Positions 53,201 to 58,930 of a DNA stretch of 64,000 nucleotides are shown piece after piece (position 1 is the first letter of the stretch; each line of letters starts with the position of its first letter). Made by a program: the position numbers and the translations under genes. The DNA lies in the NCBI RefSeq assembly GCF_029784135.1, contig NC_073745.1, forward strand, positions 80,663,569 to 80,727,568. Reading direction: 5' to 3'. The notes under the pieces were generated by a model. It saw only the letters and a list, made by a program, of their open reading frames with translations. It was not told where the DNA came from and did not search any database. This DNA comes from Toxorhynchites rutilus septentrionalis. Its lineage: Eukaryota; Arthropoda; Insecta; Diptera; Culicidae.

Positions 53201-56200
53201 GTATCTTGTAAGGGTTCTTGCAGGTCGGATTCTTTTGATCCTACGACAGACACTACTCCATCATCCGCAAGTTGTCTTATGCTGCAATTTTGTGTAAGGC
53301 AATTGTCGCTTACATAGAAGTTGTACAAAAGGGGGCTTAAACAGGAGCCCTGAGGGAGGCCCATGTAAGAGACCCAACTCACCGTCGAATCTCCGTGAGA
53401 AAAATTCAAATGTTTCTCACAAAGCAAGTTATATAACATATTATTCAATAGAGGCGGTAGACCCCGAGAGTGTAATTTGTCTGACAAAACCTCTATTGAA
53501 ACAGAATCAAAGGCCCCCTTTATGTCCAAGAATACTGAAGCCATTTGTTTTTTTTTTGGCGTAAGCCATTTGAATTTCTGAAAAAAACAACGCAAGACAA
53601 TCATTCGTCCCCTTGCCCCTGCGGAACCCATATTGTATATCTGAGAGTAGGCCATTCGTTTCAAACCAACGATCAAGGCGAAACAAGATCATTTTCTCCA
53701 ACAATTTCCATATACAAGACAGCATTGCTATTGGGCGGTACGAATTGAAGTCGGACGCGGGTTTTCCGGGTTTTGGAATAGCTATAACTCGTACTTGTCT
53801 CCAGTCATCTGGAACAATATTATGCTCCAGAAACCGATTGAATAAATTCAACAAGCGATGTTTCCAACATCAGGGAGGTTTTTCAGCAGGTTGAACTTAA
53901 TTCGATCCGATCCTGGAGCAGAATTGTTACAAGAAAGGAGAGCAAGAGAGAACTCTACCATCGAAAACTTGGAATCAAGATCGCACCTATCTTGTGGTAT
54001 ATCTCGAACAATTTTTTGCACAGGAGCGGAATCGGGACAAACCTTCCGTGCAAAATTAAAAATCCATCGATGTTTCGAGCCACTTTCCATAATTTTTTCA
54101 TTGACGTTTCCCGTGACAAACCTCCCACGAAAGTTCGCCAATAAGCACGTTTTTTCCCTTTGATCAAGTTTTTAAATTGATTTTCAAGGTCCAAATACGT
54201 TTGAAAATTCTCAATGGTTCCACGTTTTCGAAAAGCTTTAAATGCGTTCGATTTATCCTGATAAAGTTTGGAACATTGGCTATCCCACCATGGATTGGGG
54301 GGCCTTCGACGAATAGTGGAGCCTGGGATGGTTTCGTTTGAGCTCGAACCGCGCTGTCATAGATCAAACGAGAAATGAAGTTATACTCCTCCAATGGAGG
54401 CAAACCATCTCTGGAATTGATGGCTAGAGCAATCGCGTCCGCATATTTTTTCCAGTCAACGTGTTTAGTGAGGTCATATGCCATGTTTATAGATTCAGAA
54501 GAATTCGACCCAATGGTGATGGAATTTTTGATTGGCAAGTGGTCACTACCGTTGGGGTCCTCGATTACATTCCACTTGCAATCTAACGATAGTGAATTCG
54601 AGCAAAGCGAGAGGTCAAGAGCACTTGGGTTAGCAGGAGGTTTAGGTACACGTGTTGTTTCCCCAGTATTCAAAACGGTCATATTGAAGCTGTTACAAAG
54701 GTCATATATCAACAATGAATGATTGTCGTCGTACTGTTCCCCCCAGGCAGTTCCGTGAGAGTTGAAGTCTCCCAAGATCAATCGTGGCTCAGGAAGGAGT
54801 GAGCACATGTCAACAAGTTGCTTGCGGCTAACCGCAGCTCTCGGAGGCCAATACAAGCTGACAATACAGAGGTCTTTGCCTCTGATGTTTGCATGACAAG
54901 CAACAGCTTCGATCCCTCCAATAGGTGGAAGTTCAATTCTAAAAAATGGGTGGCACTTATTAATCCCCAATAGTACCCCTCCGTATCTGTCATCGCGGTC
55001 CAAGCGTATTATATTAAAATCGTGGAAAGAGAGATCATTTTGAGCGAATTCGTTGAAGAACATCAATTTCTTGATCCAAATCAGCTTTGATATTTAAAAT
55101 CGGCTCACTATTCGATTTTTAATGATTTTTCAAAAGACGCACGCAAATTTTCGAGATTTCAAAAACAACAAAACTTGATTTTTTTTTTAAAAACACAGAT
55201 ATTTTGGGTTTTTGGCATCTGACGTTTGTTACTACATTACTAGAACACTTTTTTTATTCACCGCCAGAGCTCATTACCGCCGGATATTCGGGTAGGTACC
55301 AAATTACCCACGGGGTACTGAATTTGTACCAGTTCCTCTACTTGAACTGATTTATTTATTATGGATCTACACAAAATACATGATGGTACAGTTATGCCTA
55401 GAATATCAACAAGGGACAATTGAGCTTGATGTTGTTTTTTTAAAAGCTGGGAACAAACTATATCTTTTTTTGTTTTTTCGGAAGATTAGGCATAAAAACA
55501 TCGTTTAATGAAGGAAAGTGAAAGTTGTCAATCAACTCCATCAACCAAGGTTGAAACAAGTGGGTCGACACCCTGTTGTTGGGAGGGGTCTTTGAAGTCA
55601 AACTGTTGCGTGTTCCGCCTATTATGCAAATGTGAGTTTAATCTTAAAGTCCTCAATTGAATGATCTACTAATTGGCTCTGTCAAGGTGATTCGGAGTAA
55701 TTTTAAGGCCAGAGGCCATTAATCCCTAAACGACCAGCCATTCTAAAACAAAGAATTGTTAGAAAAATGATTGCTCAGTTCAAAGTTGTCGGGCAACGTA
55801 TTTTTTCAAGATAAATAAAGAGCTAGGTGTTTCTCAATAAAAAAAAAACGGCAAGGACAGAGAGTACTGCACTCAAACAAAGCGTGTTTGCTCAGGGTAC
55901 TCCATTTGAAACACATTCCATTATGAACAAATGAACTTTTCCAGCGATAGGTCTGTATCTCGCAAGCAGCAGAACAATATACCGCCGGTCAAGTGGAGAA
56001 GGTTTTGCTCCACAGCCACTCCTCCTAATGAAATATTCCATTTACTGTCGTCTCTCCCAACCGAAAAACGATCCATCGAGCAGAGAGAGAGAGAGAGAGA
56101 GAGGGAGAGGCATGCATGTATCATCCGCTATGCACGTGGTTGCAATTACATTGTACCCAAACAAAAGCGGTGCGTAAACAAACGGGACTGCCGCTGAATG

Positions 56201-56352
56201 ATTTACTAGCATGGTGGGCGAGCAGGCTTACCTATACTTTGCCGTCGAGATATGATTGTTGCAGTACTTTTGTCGCTGGCTCTGGTTCAGCAGTATCACC
56301 CGCTTATCGGAGTCGTCCAACGTCACTCCGGAGGTGGTGGCATCATCGTCAT
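17217..56352 (-). CDS. ATP8A: Phospholipid-transporting P4-ATPase (flippase), ATP8A class, multi-exon gene
   Basis: Thirteen exons with consensus GT/AG sites and fully compatible phases give about 1,030 codons, plus a probable 60-bp exon. P4-ATPases with a CDC50-type subunit move aminophospholipids (mainly phosphatidylserine and phosphatidylethanolamine) to the cytosolic leaflet of plasma, Golgi and endosomal membranes. All hallmarks are present: [10 protein letters not shown] in the actuator (dephosphorylation loop), PISL in TM4, FSDKTGTLT with the phosphorylated Asp, [11 protein letters not shown] and [13 protein letters not shown] in the nucleotide/P domains, [10 protein letters not shown] hinge, and six C-terminal TM segments starting at [12 protein letters not shown]. 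Closest by eye to ATP8A1/ATP8A2. No disruptions seen, so it should be functional. Upstream the first exon borrows one base from an unidentified 5' exon; the C-terminal tail is uncertain. Introns of 14.0, 10.4, 6.2 and 4.5 kb carry most of the mobile DNA in the window. Confidence 0.93.
17586..17720 (-). CDS. ATP8A: ATP8A exon 13 (TM9-TM10 region)
   Basis: Acceptor AATAG before 17720, donor GTAAGT after 17586. Reads [18 protein letters not shown], then the hydrophobic segment [19 protein letters not shown]. Leaves two bases (GT) of a codon. Confidence 0.9.
17782..17900 (-). CDS. ATP8A: ATP8A exon 12 (TM8)
   Basis: Reads [18 protein letters not shown], followed by the hydrophobic run [14 protein letters not shown]. 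The TVCLKAGL motif is typical of ATP8A. Acceptor ATTAG has a weak pyrimidine tract; donor GTGAGT. Confidence 0.9.
17969..18161 (-). CDS. ATP8A: ATP8A exon 11 (TM7 and loop)
   Basis: Reads [20 protein letters not shown], then [19 protein letters not shown] and a luminal loop with [16 protein letters not shown]. Donor GTGAGT, acceptor CGCAG. Phase consistent with both neighbours. Confidence 0.92.
18219..18338 (-). CDS. ATP8A: ATP8A exon 10 (TM6)
   Basis: Reads [20 protein letters not shown], then [11 protein letters not shown], the conserved LPP segment of TM6 in P4-ATPases. It follows a 6.2-kb intron (18339-24546) that holds the tandem-repeat element and a hAT-like relic. Confidence 0.93.
18782..22785. 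repeat. Composite interspersed repeat with inverted ends and a 255-bp tandem array
   Basis: Lies in the flippase intron. The outer sequences GGCAAACTTCGTCCCGCC (left) and its inverted counterpart with CTAGTATACC (right, about 22742-22785) face each other. The left half (18782 to about 19930) is the repeat in minus orientation; the right half (about 20370-22785), beginning TATATAAAAATGGATTTTTG and a TGTC run, is in plus orientation. Subunits contain ACTCGAGAATTAATCAAGC, a 'CTCTCTAAGGGGGGCTGCC' block and GAAACACAAATTTCTGCATT. A further partial copy is at 43919-44520. No coding capacity. Confidence 0.75.
20684..22470. repeat. 255-bp tandem array with 510-bp higher-order period
   Basis: The marker CTGCATTACTCGAG recurs at 20684, 20939, 21194, 21449, 21704, 21959, 22214 and 22469: exactly 255 bp apart each time. 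Each unit is itself two related half-units of 113 and 142 bp. Neighbouring units alternate between two variants (CATACAAATG...TAGGGTAC and CATACGAATG...TAGAGTAC), giving a 510-bp repeat. Confidence 0.95.
22790..23200 (+). pseudogene. hAT-like transposase C-terminal relic
   Basis: An open run contains [15 protein letters not shown] and, after a frame change, [16 protein letters not shown] then IKRF. This resembles the hAT-family dimerisation region (usual form: LLTLPHSN..ER.FS...IK). The run is short, frameshifted and has no BED finger or catalytic core. It abuts the end of the tandem-repeat element. Family call is tentative. Confidence 0.4.
23201..24546. other. Intronic DNA; one copy of a short dispersed repeat
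   Basis: About 24210-24275 carries a variant of the short motif ending CTGCAAAGTTTATAGCCTCT and an A-rich GAAGAAGAAG tail. Otherwise nothing recognised; a 62-codon frame at 23298 has no domain. Confidence 0.4.
24547..24683 (-). CDS. ATP8A: ATP8A exon 9 (TM5)
   Basis: Reads [18 protein letters not shown], then [19 protein letters not shown]: the conserved VHGAW(N/H)YSR entry to TM5 and the FYKN motif. Acceptor ATGTAG, donor GTAAGT. Confidence 0.95.
24755..25111 (-). CDS. ATP8A: ATP8A exon 8 (P-domain and hinge)
   Basis: Contains [29 protein letters not shown], and [19 protein letters not shown] followed by [10 protein letters not shown]: the Mg-binding GDGxND hinge and the P4-specific GISG.EG motif. 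119 codons, flanked by a 57-bp intron upstream and a 71-bp intron downstream. Confidence 0.97.
25169..25930 (-). CDS. ATP8A: ATP8A exon 7 (nucleotide-binding domain)
   Basis: The largest exon, 254 codons from [16 protein letters not shown] to LNEDSLD. It carries [48 protein letters not shown] and [17 protein letters not shown], i.e. the ATP-binding N domain and the return into the P domain. Continues from the Gln that ends exon 6 across a 4.5-kb intron. Confidence 0.97.
25990..26600 (-). pseudogene. Degenerate mariner transposase relic in flippase intron
   Basis: Minus-strand translation in several frames gives [29 protein letters not shown], and a DDETW remnant, matching the relics at 12540 and 50075 block by block. 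Many stops; no intact termini found. Confidence 0.6.
27115..27430. mobile_element. TIR-element remnants of the GACGTAGGACTACGTC group
   Basis: A right-end-like sequence at 27118-27150 (TACGTTAACAATGCGGTCGT) and a left-end-like GTAGGACTACGTCTTTC at 27183. The following 240 bp match 33147-33400 (GAAATAAAGTTAACGTTAAT and GAAAATTGGAAGCATT shared). Non-coding. Confidence 0.55.
27640..27745 (-). mobile_element. Truncated tRNA-derived SINE, family 3 (3' part only)
   Basis: GGCTCATTAGCATTTTAGCTGTAACGG and flanking ~100 bp match the 3' portions of the SINEs at 43128 and 56846. The tRNA-like head is missing. Confidence 0.5.
28291..28345 (+). repeat. Short dispersed repeat with A/G-rich tail
   Basis: TAGAGGCGAATGAACTG, then AAAGTTTAAACCCTCTCAAA and AAAAAAGAAGAAGAAC. 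Variants occur at about 14635, 15826, 24210, 34971, 40648 and 58889 in both orientations, each with an AAGAAG-type tail where complete. It may be the 3' end of a SINE or LINE. Confidence 0.6.
28366..28635 (-). mobile_element. Feilai: Feilai-type tRNA-SINE with perfect target duplication
   Basis: On the minus strand: CACCCGTGGCCGAGTGGTTA (A box) and GGGTTCGATTCCCG (B box), then GGGGGATTTTTCGTC, TTCCTTCGACTTGCACTGTG and GGCGTGTTATTTGGC, ending ACGTTAACGCCATTC. This matches my knowledge of the Aedes Feilai SINE. It is flanked by a 14-bp direct repeat ATAATTTCATAGTC (28352-28365 and 28636-28649), so it is a clean LINE-mediated insertion. The tRNA-like head should not be annotated as a true tRNA gene: it is followed by the SINE body and lies in an intron. 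Confidence 0.9.
28696..29700. mobile_element. TIR element with internal minisatellite, copy B
   Basis: Left TIR TCGACGTAGGACTAT at 28696; right TIR TAGTCCTACGTCA at 29651-29663, followed by the shared outer block through TATATCATAGATATAA. Interior matches copies A and C (ATGCAGGAAAAAATTAAAGA, then the CCCCAACACAGACTT units). Non-coding. Confidence 0.7.
30446..30667 (-). CDS. ATP8A: ATP8A exon 6 (TM4 end and phosphorylation site)
   Basis: Begins [19 protein letters not shown] and contains NLNEELG, then [20 protein letters not shown], the catalytic aspartate of the DKTGT motif. Ends SQLVQ. Acceptor TTCAAG, donor GTAATG. Confidence 0.97.
30736..30845 (-). CDS. ATP8A: ATP8A exon 5 (TM4)
   Basis: Reads [18 protein letters not shown], then [18 protein letters not shown], containing the PISL motif that replaces the PEGL of ion pumps and lies on the lipid path in P4-ATPases. 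Confidence 0.96.
30913..31054 (-). CDS. ATP8A: ATP8A exon 4 (TM3)
   Basis: Reads [20 protein letters not shown], continuing [13 protein letters not shown] and DWYLGIS. Acceptor GTTTCAG, donor GTAAAT; phase matches exons 3 and 5. Confidence 0.95.
31123..31258 (-). CDS. ATP8A: ATP8A exon 3 (actuator domain to TM3 linker)
   Basis: Reads [20 protein letters not shown], then [16 protein letters not shown] and NSTSAPLK, a very conserved P4-ATPase block. Follows a 10.4-kb intron. Confidence 0.97.
31555..32844 (-). mobile_element. ITmD37E transposon copy 1, complete ends, dead transposase
   Basis: Both ends start AAGGGTGTGTCACATCAAAT and the inverted repeats match for nearly 50 bp; TA target duplications lie at 31553-31554 and 32845-32846. 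Length 1,290 bp. Its size, TA target and transposase motifs fit the mosquito ITmD37E family. Inserted in the 10.4-kb flippase intron. Confidence 0.9.
31690..32692 (-). pseudogene. ITmD37E transposase, frameshifted
   Basis: Starts [20 protein letters not shown] at 32692 with an HTH ([20 protein letters not shown]), then passes through at least three frames: a segment with [15 protein letters not shown] and [13 protein letters not shown] (first catalytic D), and one with [20 protein letters not shown] (final E). Frameshifts near 32430, 32300 and 32010 destroy it. Close in layout to the copy at 33795 but clearly a different subfamily by sequence. Confidence 0.85.
33147..33641. mobile_element. 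TIR-element fragment of the GACGTAGAACTACGTC group
   Basis: Starts TTGACGTAGAACTACGTCTT. 33180-33400 match 27200-27430; about 33535-33590 (CATTCTTCGTGAG, ATCGTTGCTGGGCCTGCTGG) matches 40785-40840 in the element at 39870. It contains GTATAAACAG about 31 bp before TTCATTC, another TATA-initiator-like pair. Interrupted by the transposon at 33642. Confidence 0.5.
33642..34928 (+). mobile_element. ITmD37E transposon copy 2, complete ends
   Basis: Ends AAGACTGCCCCAGAAAGTAT (left) and its inverted partner AAGACTGCCCCAGGCAATAT; TA duplications at 33640-33641 and 34929-34930. Length 1,287 bp. TIR sequence unlike copy 1, so a separate subfamily. Confidence 0.9.
33795..34793 (+). pseudogene. ITmD37E transposase with a single in-frame stop
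   Basis: Starts [17 protein letters not shown] with two N-terminal HTH regions ([39 protein letters not shown]). The catalytic triad is intact: [21 protein letters not shown], and RPIEEFW with 37 residues between the second D and the E. Translation stops at TAA 34680-34682 after 295 residues, then the same frame continues ([17 protein letters not shown]) to TAG at 34791-34793, for 332 residues in all. One nonsense codon is the only defect seen, so the copy died recently; the truncated form lacks only the C-terminal tail. Confidence 0.92.
34929..37392. other. Intronic DNA without recognised gene
   Basis: Contains one short dispersed repeat at 34971-35015 and a right-end fragment of the TIR group at 36242-36290 (AGCTCTACGTCAACAATACG). 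The remaining open frames are AT-rich and have no domains. Confidence 0.4.
37393..38968. mobile_element. TIR element with internal minisatellite, copy C
   Basis: Begins TTGACGTGGGACTACGTCTA and ends AGTCCCACGCCAA (38921-38933) plus the outer TTGCGGTTATATCATGGATA block; orientation opposite to copy A. It holds about nine units carrying GTGTTTCCCTAACACAGACT and GGGGAAATCGGCATTGC, more than copy A. A SINE is inserted at 38232-38403. Confidence 0.75.
38232..38403 (-). mobile_element. tRNA-derived SINE, family 2, with 12-bp target duplication
   Basis: Minus-strand start GTAGTGGAGGCGATCTGGCG, B-box-like GGTCACGAGTTCAATTC, and poly(A) tail (long T run at 38232-38254). Flanked by CCGATTGAAATG at 38220-38231 and 38404-38415. 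It interrupts one minisatellite unit of copy C, so it is younger than that element. Confidence 0.9.
39396..39545 (+). mobile_element. tRNA-derived SINE-like sequence, family 4
   Basis: A-box-like TAGCTATGTGGATAGCG at 39413 and B-box GGTTCGATTCCC at 39467, followed by a T-run and an A-rich GATGAAAAAGAAAAAAGAAA tail. Not a foldable tRNA end to end by eye. No clear target duplication. Confidence 0.5.
39870..41492. mobile_element. TIR element with core-promoter-like sequence, copy D
   Basis: TTGACGTAGGACTACGTCTT at 39870 and inverted TAGTCCTACGTCA at 41446-41458, then the shared outer block CTTGCGGTTATACCATAGAT. Left 280 bp match the element at 13120. Interior includes three related copies of GAAAGTTCCGGAAAGATCTA / ATAATCTGCCAGTTCC (40385, 40910, 41105), i.e. 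a long internal repeat of about 525 then 200 bp spacing. No transposase. Confidence 0.65.
40114..40160 (+). promoter_or_regulatory. TATA plus TCAGT initiator, core-promoter-like
   Basis: GGTATATAAGCGAGCG followed by CCACTCAGTT, TATA-to-initiator about 32 bp. This is a good match to arthropod Pol II core promoters. No downstream ORF of note is seen, so any transcript would be non-coding. Confidence 0.4.
41679..42221 (-). CDS. ATP8A: ATP8A exon 2 (TM1-TM2 and actuator domain)
   Basis: 181 codons. Reads [22 protein letters not shown]1 [19 protein letters not shown]2 [19 protein letters not shown], then [27 protein letters not shown], and the actuator loop [21 protein letters not shown] replaces the TGE(S) of ion pumps. 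Acceptor GTTTCAG, donor GTAAGT. Confidence 0.98.
42222..43127. other. Intronic DNA, nothing recognised
   Basis: AT-rich intron of the flippase gene with no domain-bearing ORF. Confidence 0.4.
43128..43556 (-). mobile_element. tRNA-derived SINE, family 3, lacking its tRNA head
   Basis: Matches 56846-57339 over its body (GCTGTAACAGAGCCGAATTT, TTGCCATTTTTCGGCG, CCATCGCTGATGATTGTTGC, AACACAAAGATGGTCAATG) but stops at GGGCCCTGAGTTTT where the tRNA-like part begins. Confidence 0.65.
43919..44520 (-). repeat. Partial copy of the 18.8-22.8 kb interspersed repeat
   Basis: Begins TACTAGCTTACCGGCAAACT, continues through several degenerate units with GTTCTCGAGTTATGCAGAAA and AAGAGAGGGG blocks. Same orientation as the left half at 18782. 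No tandem amplification here. Confidence 0.7.
44715..45120. mobile_element. Possible MITE with TCAAAAAAATGCAAC inverted ends
   Basis: ACTCAAAAAAATGCAACAC at about 44723 faces GGTTGCATTTTTTTCGAG at about 45097-45114. Roughly 400 bp, no coding capacity. Ends are imperfect and no target duplication is clear. Confidence 0.35.
45420..47785 (+). pseudogene. Degenerate APE-type LINE (endonuclease plus reverse transcriptase)
   Basis: Reading across frames: [22 protein letters not shown] (apurinic-type endonuclease), then at 46218-46648 a charged linker, 46673-47032 with [13 protein letters not shown], then [49 protein letters not shown] and the catalytic [12 protein letters not shown] box at about 47620. 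Stops and frameshifts throughout, so it is dead. The motif set is that of the RTE/I-like insect LINEs; I cannot fix the clade by eye. Plus strand, inside the 14-kb flippase intron. Confidence 0.8.
47787..47965 (-). pseudogene. Fragment of the R4/Dong-like LINE
   Basis: Minus-strand translation gives [26 protein letters not shown] and MRKAF, matching residues around 705-745 of the intact element at 2288 (VRAINTFAVPL..WSKTDLEDLERRMRKAF). One in-frame stop. Only about 180 bp is left, so it is an internal scrap rather than a 3'-anchored truncation. Confidence 0.7.
47966..48856. other. AT-rich intronic DNA, nothing recognised
   Basis: Long A/T runs and two related stretches (TTTCAGCATTTTTTCTTATT at about 48375 and a similar run near 48510), but no ORF or termini. 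Confidence 0.35.
48857..49866. repeat. Large inverted repeat, ~200-bp arms, ~600-bp spacer
   Basis: Arm 48857-49050 (TATAGTGACTCAAATC ... GAAAATTGACTCAAAC) is repeated inverted at 49656-49866 (GTTTGAGTCAATTTTC ... GATTTGAGTCACTGTA) with high identity, including CATATGAGAGTTAAAA and GGTTTTTATTTCTC. No ORF in arms or spacer. A fold-back element or the two ends of a long-TIR transposon with deleted interior. Confidence 0.75.
50075..50500 (+). pseudogene. Degenerate mariner transposase relic
   Basis: Across frames: [16 protein letters not shown], then [18 protein letters not shown] (first catalytic aspartate region) and AMSKWI, with a C-terminal tail [13 protein letters not shown] block. Interior deleted. 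Third copy of the family seen at 12540 and 25990. Confidence 0.6.
51566..52912 (-). pseudogene. LINE ORF2 segment: thumb, RNase H and C-terminus
   Basis: 448 intact codons. RNase H motifs are all there: [11 protein letters not shown] (D), [15 protein letters not shown] (E), [10 protein letters not shown] (D), [15 protein letters not shown] (H/D). [18 protein letters not shown] cysteine-histidine cluster follows. Open to a normal-looking stop at 51566. Confidence 0.88.
52993..54163 (-). pseudogene. LINE ORF2 segment: reverse transcriptase, frameshifted
   Basis: Frame shifts near 53850 and 53560. Motifs in order: [64 protein letters not shown], and [11 protein letters not shown]. The last box has LADD in place of the usual Y/FADD; both aspartates are kept. 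Confidence 0.85.
54164..55066 (-). pseudogene. LINE ORF2 segment: apurinic-type endonuclease
   Basis: 300 codons with [24 protein letters not shown] (catalytic D, N, H) and NGSDHLPI (catalytic SDH). The first catalytic Asn/Glu motifs are lost by 5' truncation. A frameshift joins it to the next segment near 54170. Confidence 0.8.
55096..56231. other. Intronic DNA with old duplicated fragment
   Basis: 55378-55530 repeats 50698-50850 (CAGTTATGCCTAGAATATCA, CTGGGAACAAAC, AACATCGTTT) in the same orientation on the other side of the LINE; 55305-55335 repeats 51014-51044 inverted. A GA microsatellite sits at 56078-56109. No gene. Confidence 0.5.
56232..56352 (-). CDS. ATP8A: ATP8A exon 1 of those found (N-terminal cytosolic segment)
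   Basis: Reads [20 protein letters not shown], then [19 protein letters not shown]; the (F/Y)C.N.(I/V)STAKY motif is the conserved N-terminal lead into TM1 of ATP8A. Acceptor ATTGCAG, donor GTAAGC. It begins with two bases of a split codon, so a 5' exon with the start codon lies upstream (above 56352 or beyond the window). Confidence 0.93.
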
Positions 56353-56845
56353 CTGCAATGAGTGGTTGTAAAGAGACAAAAAAAAGAAACTAATTAGTTA
56401 CGCTATAAACGTAATAAGGCATTTATTACTGTTAAGCATTCTGTGTAGATCTGTTTAACCTAGTTTCATAACGCGTTATAACTTCTGCAAATACCAGAGG
56501 AAGGCTCAATCTGCATATTTCAAAGTTGATCGAAACCTAAGCATGAGTGGAACATTCAGGGAATCTACCTTGATTGCCATATAAATCGATGACAAATGAT
56601 TGTGGGTTCTGCTAGATTCATCAAAGGATTGAAATTTAATATTTAATTACGCTTATCATCAATGGAAGGTCGACCTGTATTCTGAGTATTGATTTGAAGA
56701 GGATCTTCAAGTATTTGATGCGGAGTCTATTACAGGTCGGACTCGATTATCCGGAGTATTGATTTTTTCTCACTCCGGATAACCGAATCCTCTGGATAAT
56801 CGAGTCAAAAAAAAATCATTCTCTCGGTAAACATAATATAATTAT

Positions 56846-57339
56846 ATTTTTTTATCCCATTTCTTTATTTCTGGCTCATTAGCATATTAGCTGTAATAAA
56901 GCCGAATTTTAATCGGGTACATGTCACATGTTTATCATATCTATATATAGAACATTACACACAGTTGCCATTTTTCGACGTAAGAGAATTCCTTCTATAC
57001 CATATGGTACATTACACAGTAGCCATTTAGGCGTATTCTTTCTGTCGTTCCATTATCCAGTTAGACCACCAGACAGTGGAGACATCTGATATGATATCAT
57101 TATTGTGTTATTCACAGCAAAACAGCCCGATGTTTTTCTTGTCGCAAAGTAGAGCTGGCATATGGATAGAGAGAGGCCAGGACTCCAACGCTGAATCGAT
57201 CTCCATCGCTGATGATTGTTGCGTGGACGTATTTATTCTGTAACAACACAAAGATGGTCAATGAGGGCCCTGAGTTTTGAACTCACGATCGATCGCTTAC
57301 TAAGCGAACGCGCAACCAATGTGGCTACGAAGACCCCCT
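56846..57339 (-). mobile_element. tRNA-derived SINE, family 3, full length with 13-bp target duplication
   Basis: Minus strand begins TAGGGGGTCTTCGTAGCC, has a tRNA-like head with TTGGTTGCGCGTTCGCTTAG and B-box-like GTGAGTTCAAAACTC, then a ~400-bp body and AT-rich tail. Flanked by ATAATATAATTAT at 56833-56845 and 57340-57352. Confidence 0.85.
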
Positions 57340-57539
57340 ATAATATAATTATGATTTGCACTTATTTATTAAAAGGTTTTATCTAGGTTGACCCGTTTGT
57401 ATGTTTGTGACTTCGGCACTTCGTAACTTTGTCTGTAGCGCTGTACCACATTAATAGAAATTTAACCCCCTTCCTGTTGACCGATTGATCTGAAATTTAG
57501 AACACATCTTTACCTCTGATGTCATTATAAAACTGCGTA

Positions 57540-58400
57540 TTTCATGATCTTGAAAATCCAAGATGGTGTCCGCTACAAAATGACGGATTATGTACATATG
57601 TTCTCAAAATCCCATCAACATGGGTTTTCCCAAAACCCCGTCAATATGGGTATCGAATGAAAGGACTTGACCAGTAGAACACAATTATTTATGGAAAATG
57701 TAAATCAAAGATGGCGACCGCTACAAAATGGCGGATTACATATTTTCTCAGAACCGCTTCAATGTCGGTATCAAATGAAAGGGCTTGACTAGTAGAACAC
57801 ATTTATTTATGAAAAATGTAAATCCAAGATGGCACCCGCTACAAAATGGCGGATTACACATTTTCTCAGAACCCCATAAATATGTATATCAAATGATAGG
57901 GATTGACTAGTACAATACAGTTATTTATGAAAAATGCAAATCTAAATCGACTGCCACCACAAAATGGCACCATATATTTATTTTTTCAAACCCTCATCAA
58001 TATGTGTATCAAAAGAAAGTTCTCTAATAGCAGATTATGAAATATCCAATTTCAAGATGGCCGTAGTCCCCAAACAACTAATTACGTTTTTAAATGATTT
58101 CATTCAGCTGTTTGTATGTATGTTTGTAGGGTTGTCCCACATTAATAGAAAATTAACTCTGTTCCTGTTGACTGATTGATCTGAAATTTGGAAGACACCT
58201 TTAATTCTACTGTTATTGTAAAACTCTGTACTCCATGATCTTGAAAAATTCAATTTGGCCGTCGTTAAAAAATGGCTGAATGACTTGACTTGGGTAACTT
58301 GGGTCACCGCCACCAAATTGTCGGCTATGTGTTTTTTGGTGCAATCCCTTCAATGTCGTCATCAAATGAAACGATTTGACTAATAGAACACAGTACATCA
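57540..58400. repeat. Tandem ~130-bp units, left arm of the pogo-type element
   Basis: At least five degenerate units with CGCTACAAAATGGCGGATTA, TCAATATGGGTATC, GACTTGACCAGTAGAACACA and TTTATGAAAAATG. Two copies of a CCACATTAATAGAAATTTAA / CTGTTGACCGATTGATCTG segment (57450, 58140) flank it. The right arm (60240-62460) is the inverted counterpart. Confidence 0.75.
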
Positions 58401-58930
58401 TGAAATTATTCCGAAGAAAATTAGCTAAGAAATAAACGTTGGATTTCCATTATCCACAGTTAGTTGTTTAATCATATACCCCACGAATTTATTTTCGTCT
58501 CATCATTGCCCTAGATTAATGAAGGAACGGATGTGATAACTACTAACTGCTACTTGTCTAATTATTTTCTATTAAATTATCTGTATCATTAGTATACTTC
58601 TCTACATTAAAGCCATTCAAAAAATATTTTTTTTAAATTCTTTGGAATATTTTTGTGATGTACTGTATTTTATTAGTCAAATCATTTCATTTGATTCCAA
58701 TATTGAGGGGATTGCAAAAAAAATACAAAGTCAAAAGTTTTGAGGCGGCGACCTTTTCGAGTTTATGTTGTTCATAGTGTAGTGTATTCTCCAAGTCAAG
58801 CCATTCAGTCATTTTTAGTGACGGTCAAATTTAATTTTTCAATATCATGGAATACGCAGTGTTATTATGACAGGTTGAGGTTCTTTGTTTTTAAGAGGCT
58901 TTAAACTTTGCAGTTCATTCGCCTCTAATA

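Larger units (their letters stand above)
51566..55095 (-). mobile_element. 5'-truncated LINE with endonuclease, reverse transcriptase and RNase H
   Basis: Minus-strand ORF2 remnant spanning about 3.5 kb, in at least four frames. The order APE endonuclease - RT - RNase H places it in the I/LOA group of non-LTR elements. No ORF1 or 5' end; the N-terminal part of the endonuclease is missing. Located in the 14-kb flippase intron, same strand as the host gene. Confidence 0.85.

Noticed and set aside
57270..57339. tRNA gene on the minus strand
   Set aside because: It is the tRNA-like head of a 494-bp SINE with its own 13-bp target duplication; the stem ends do not pair well by eye.
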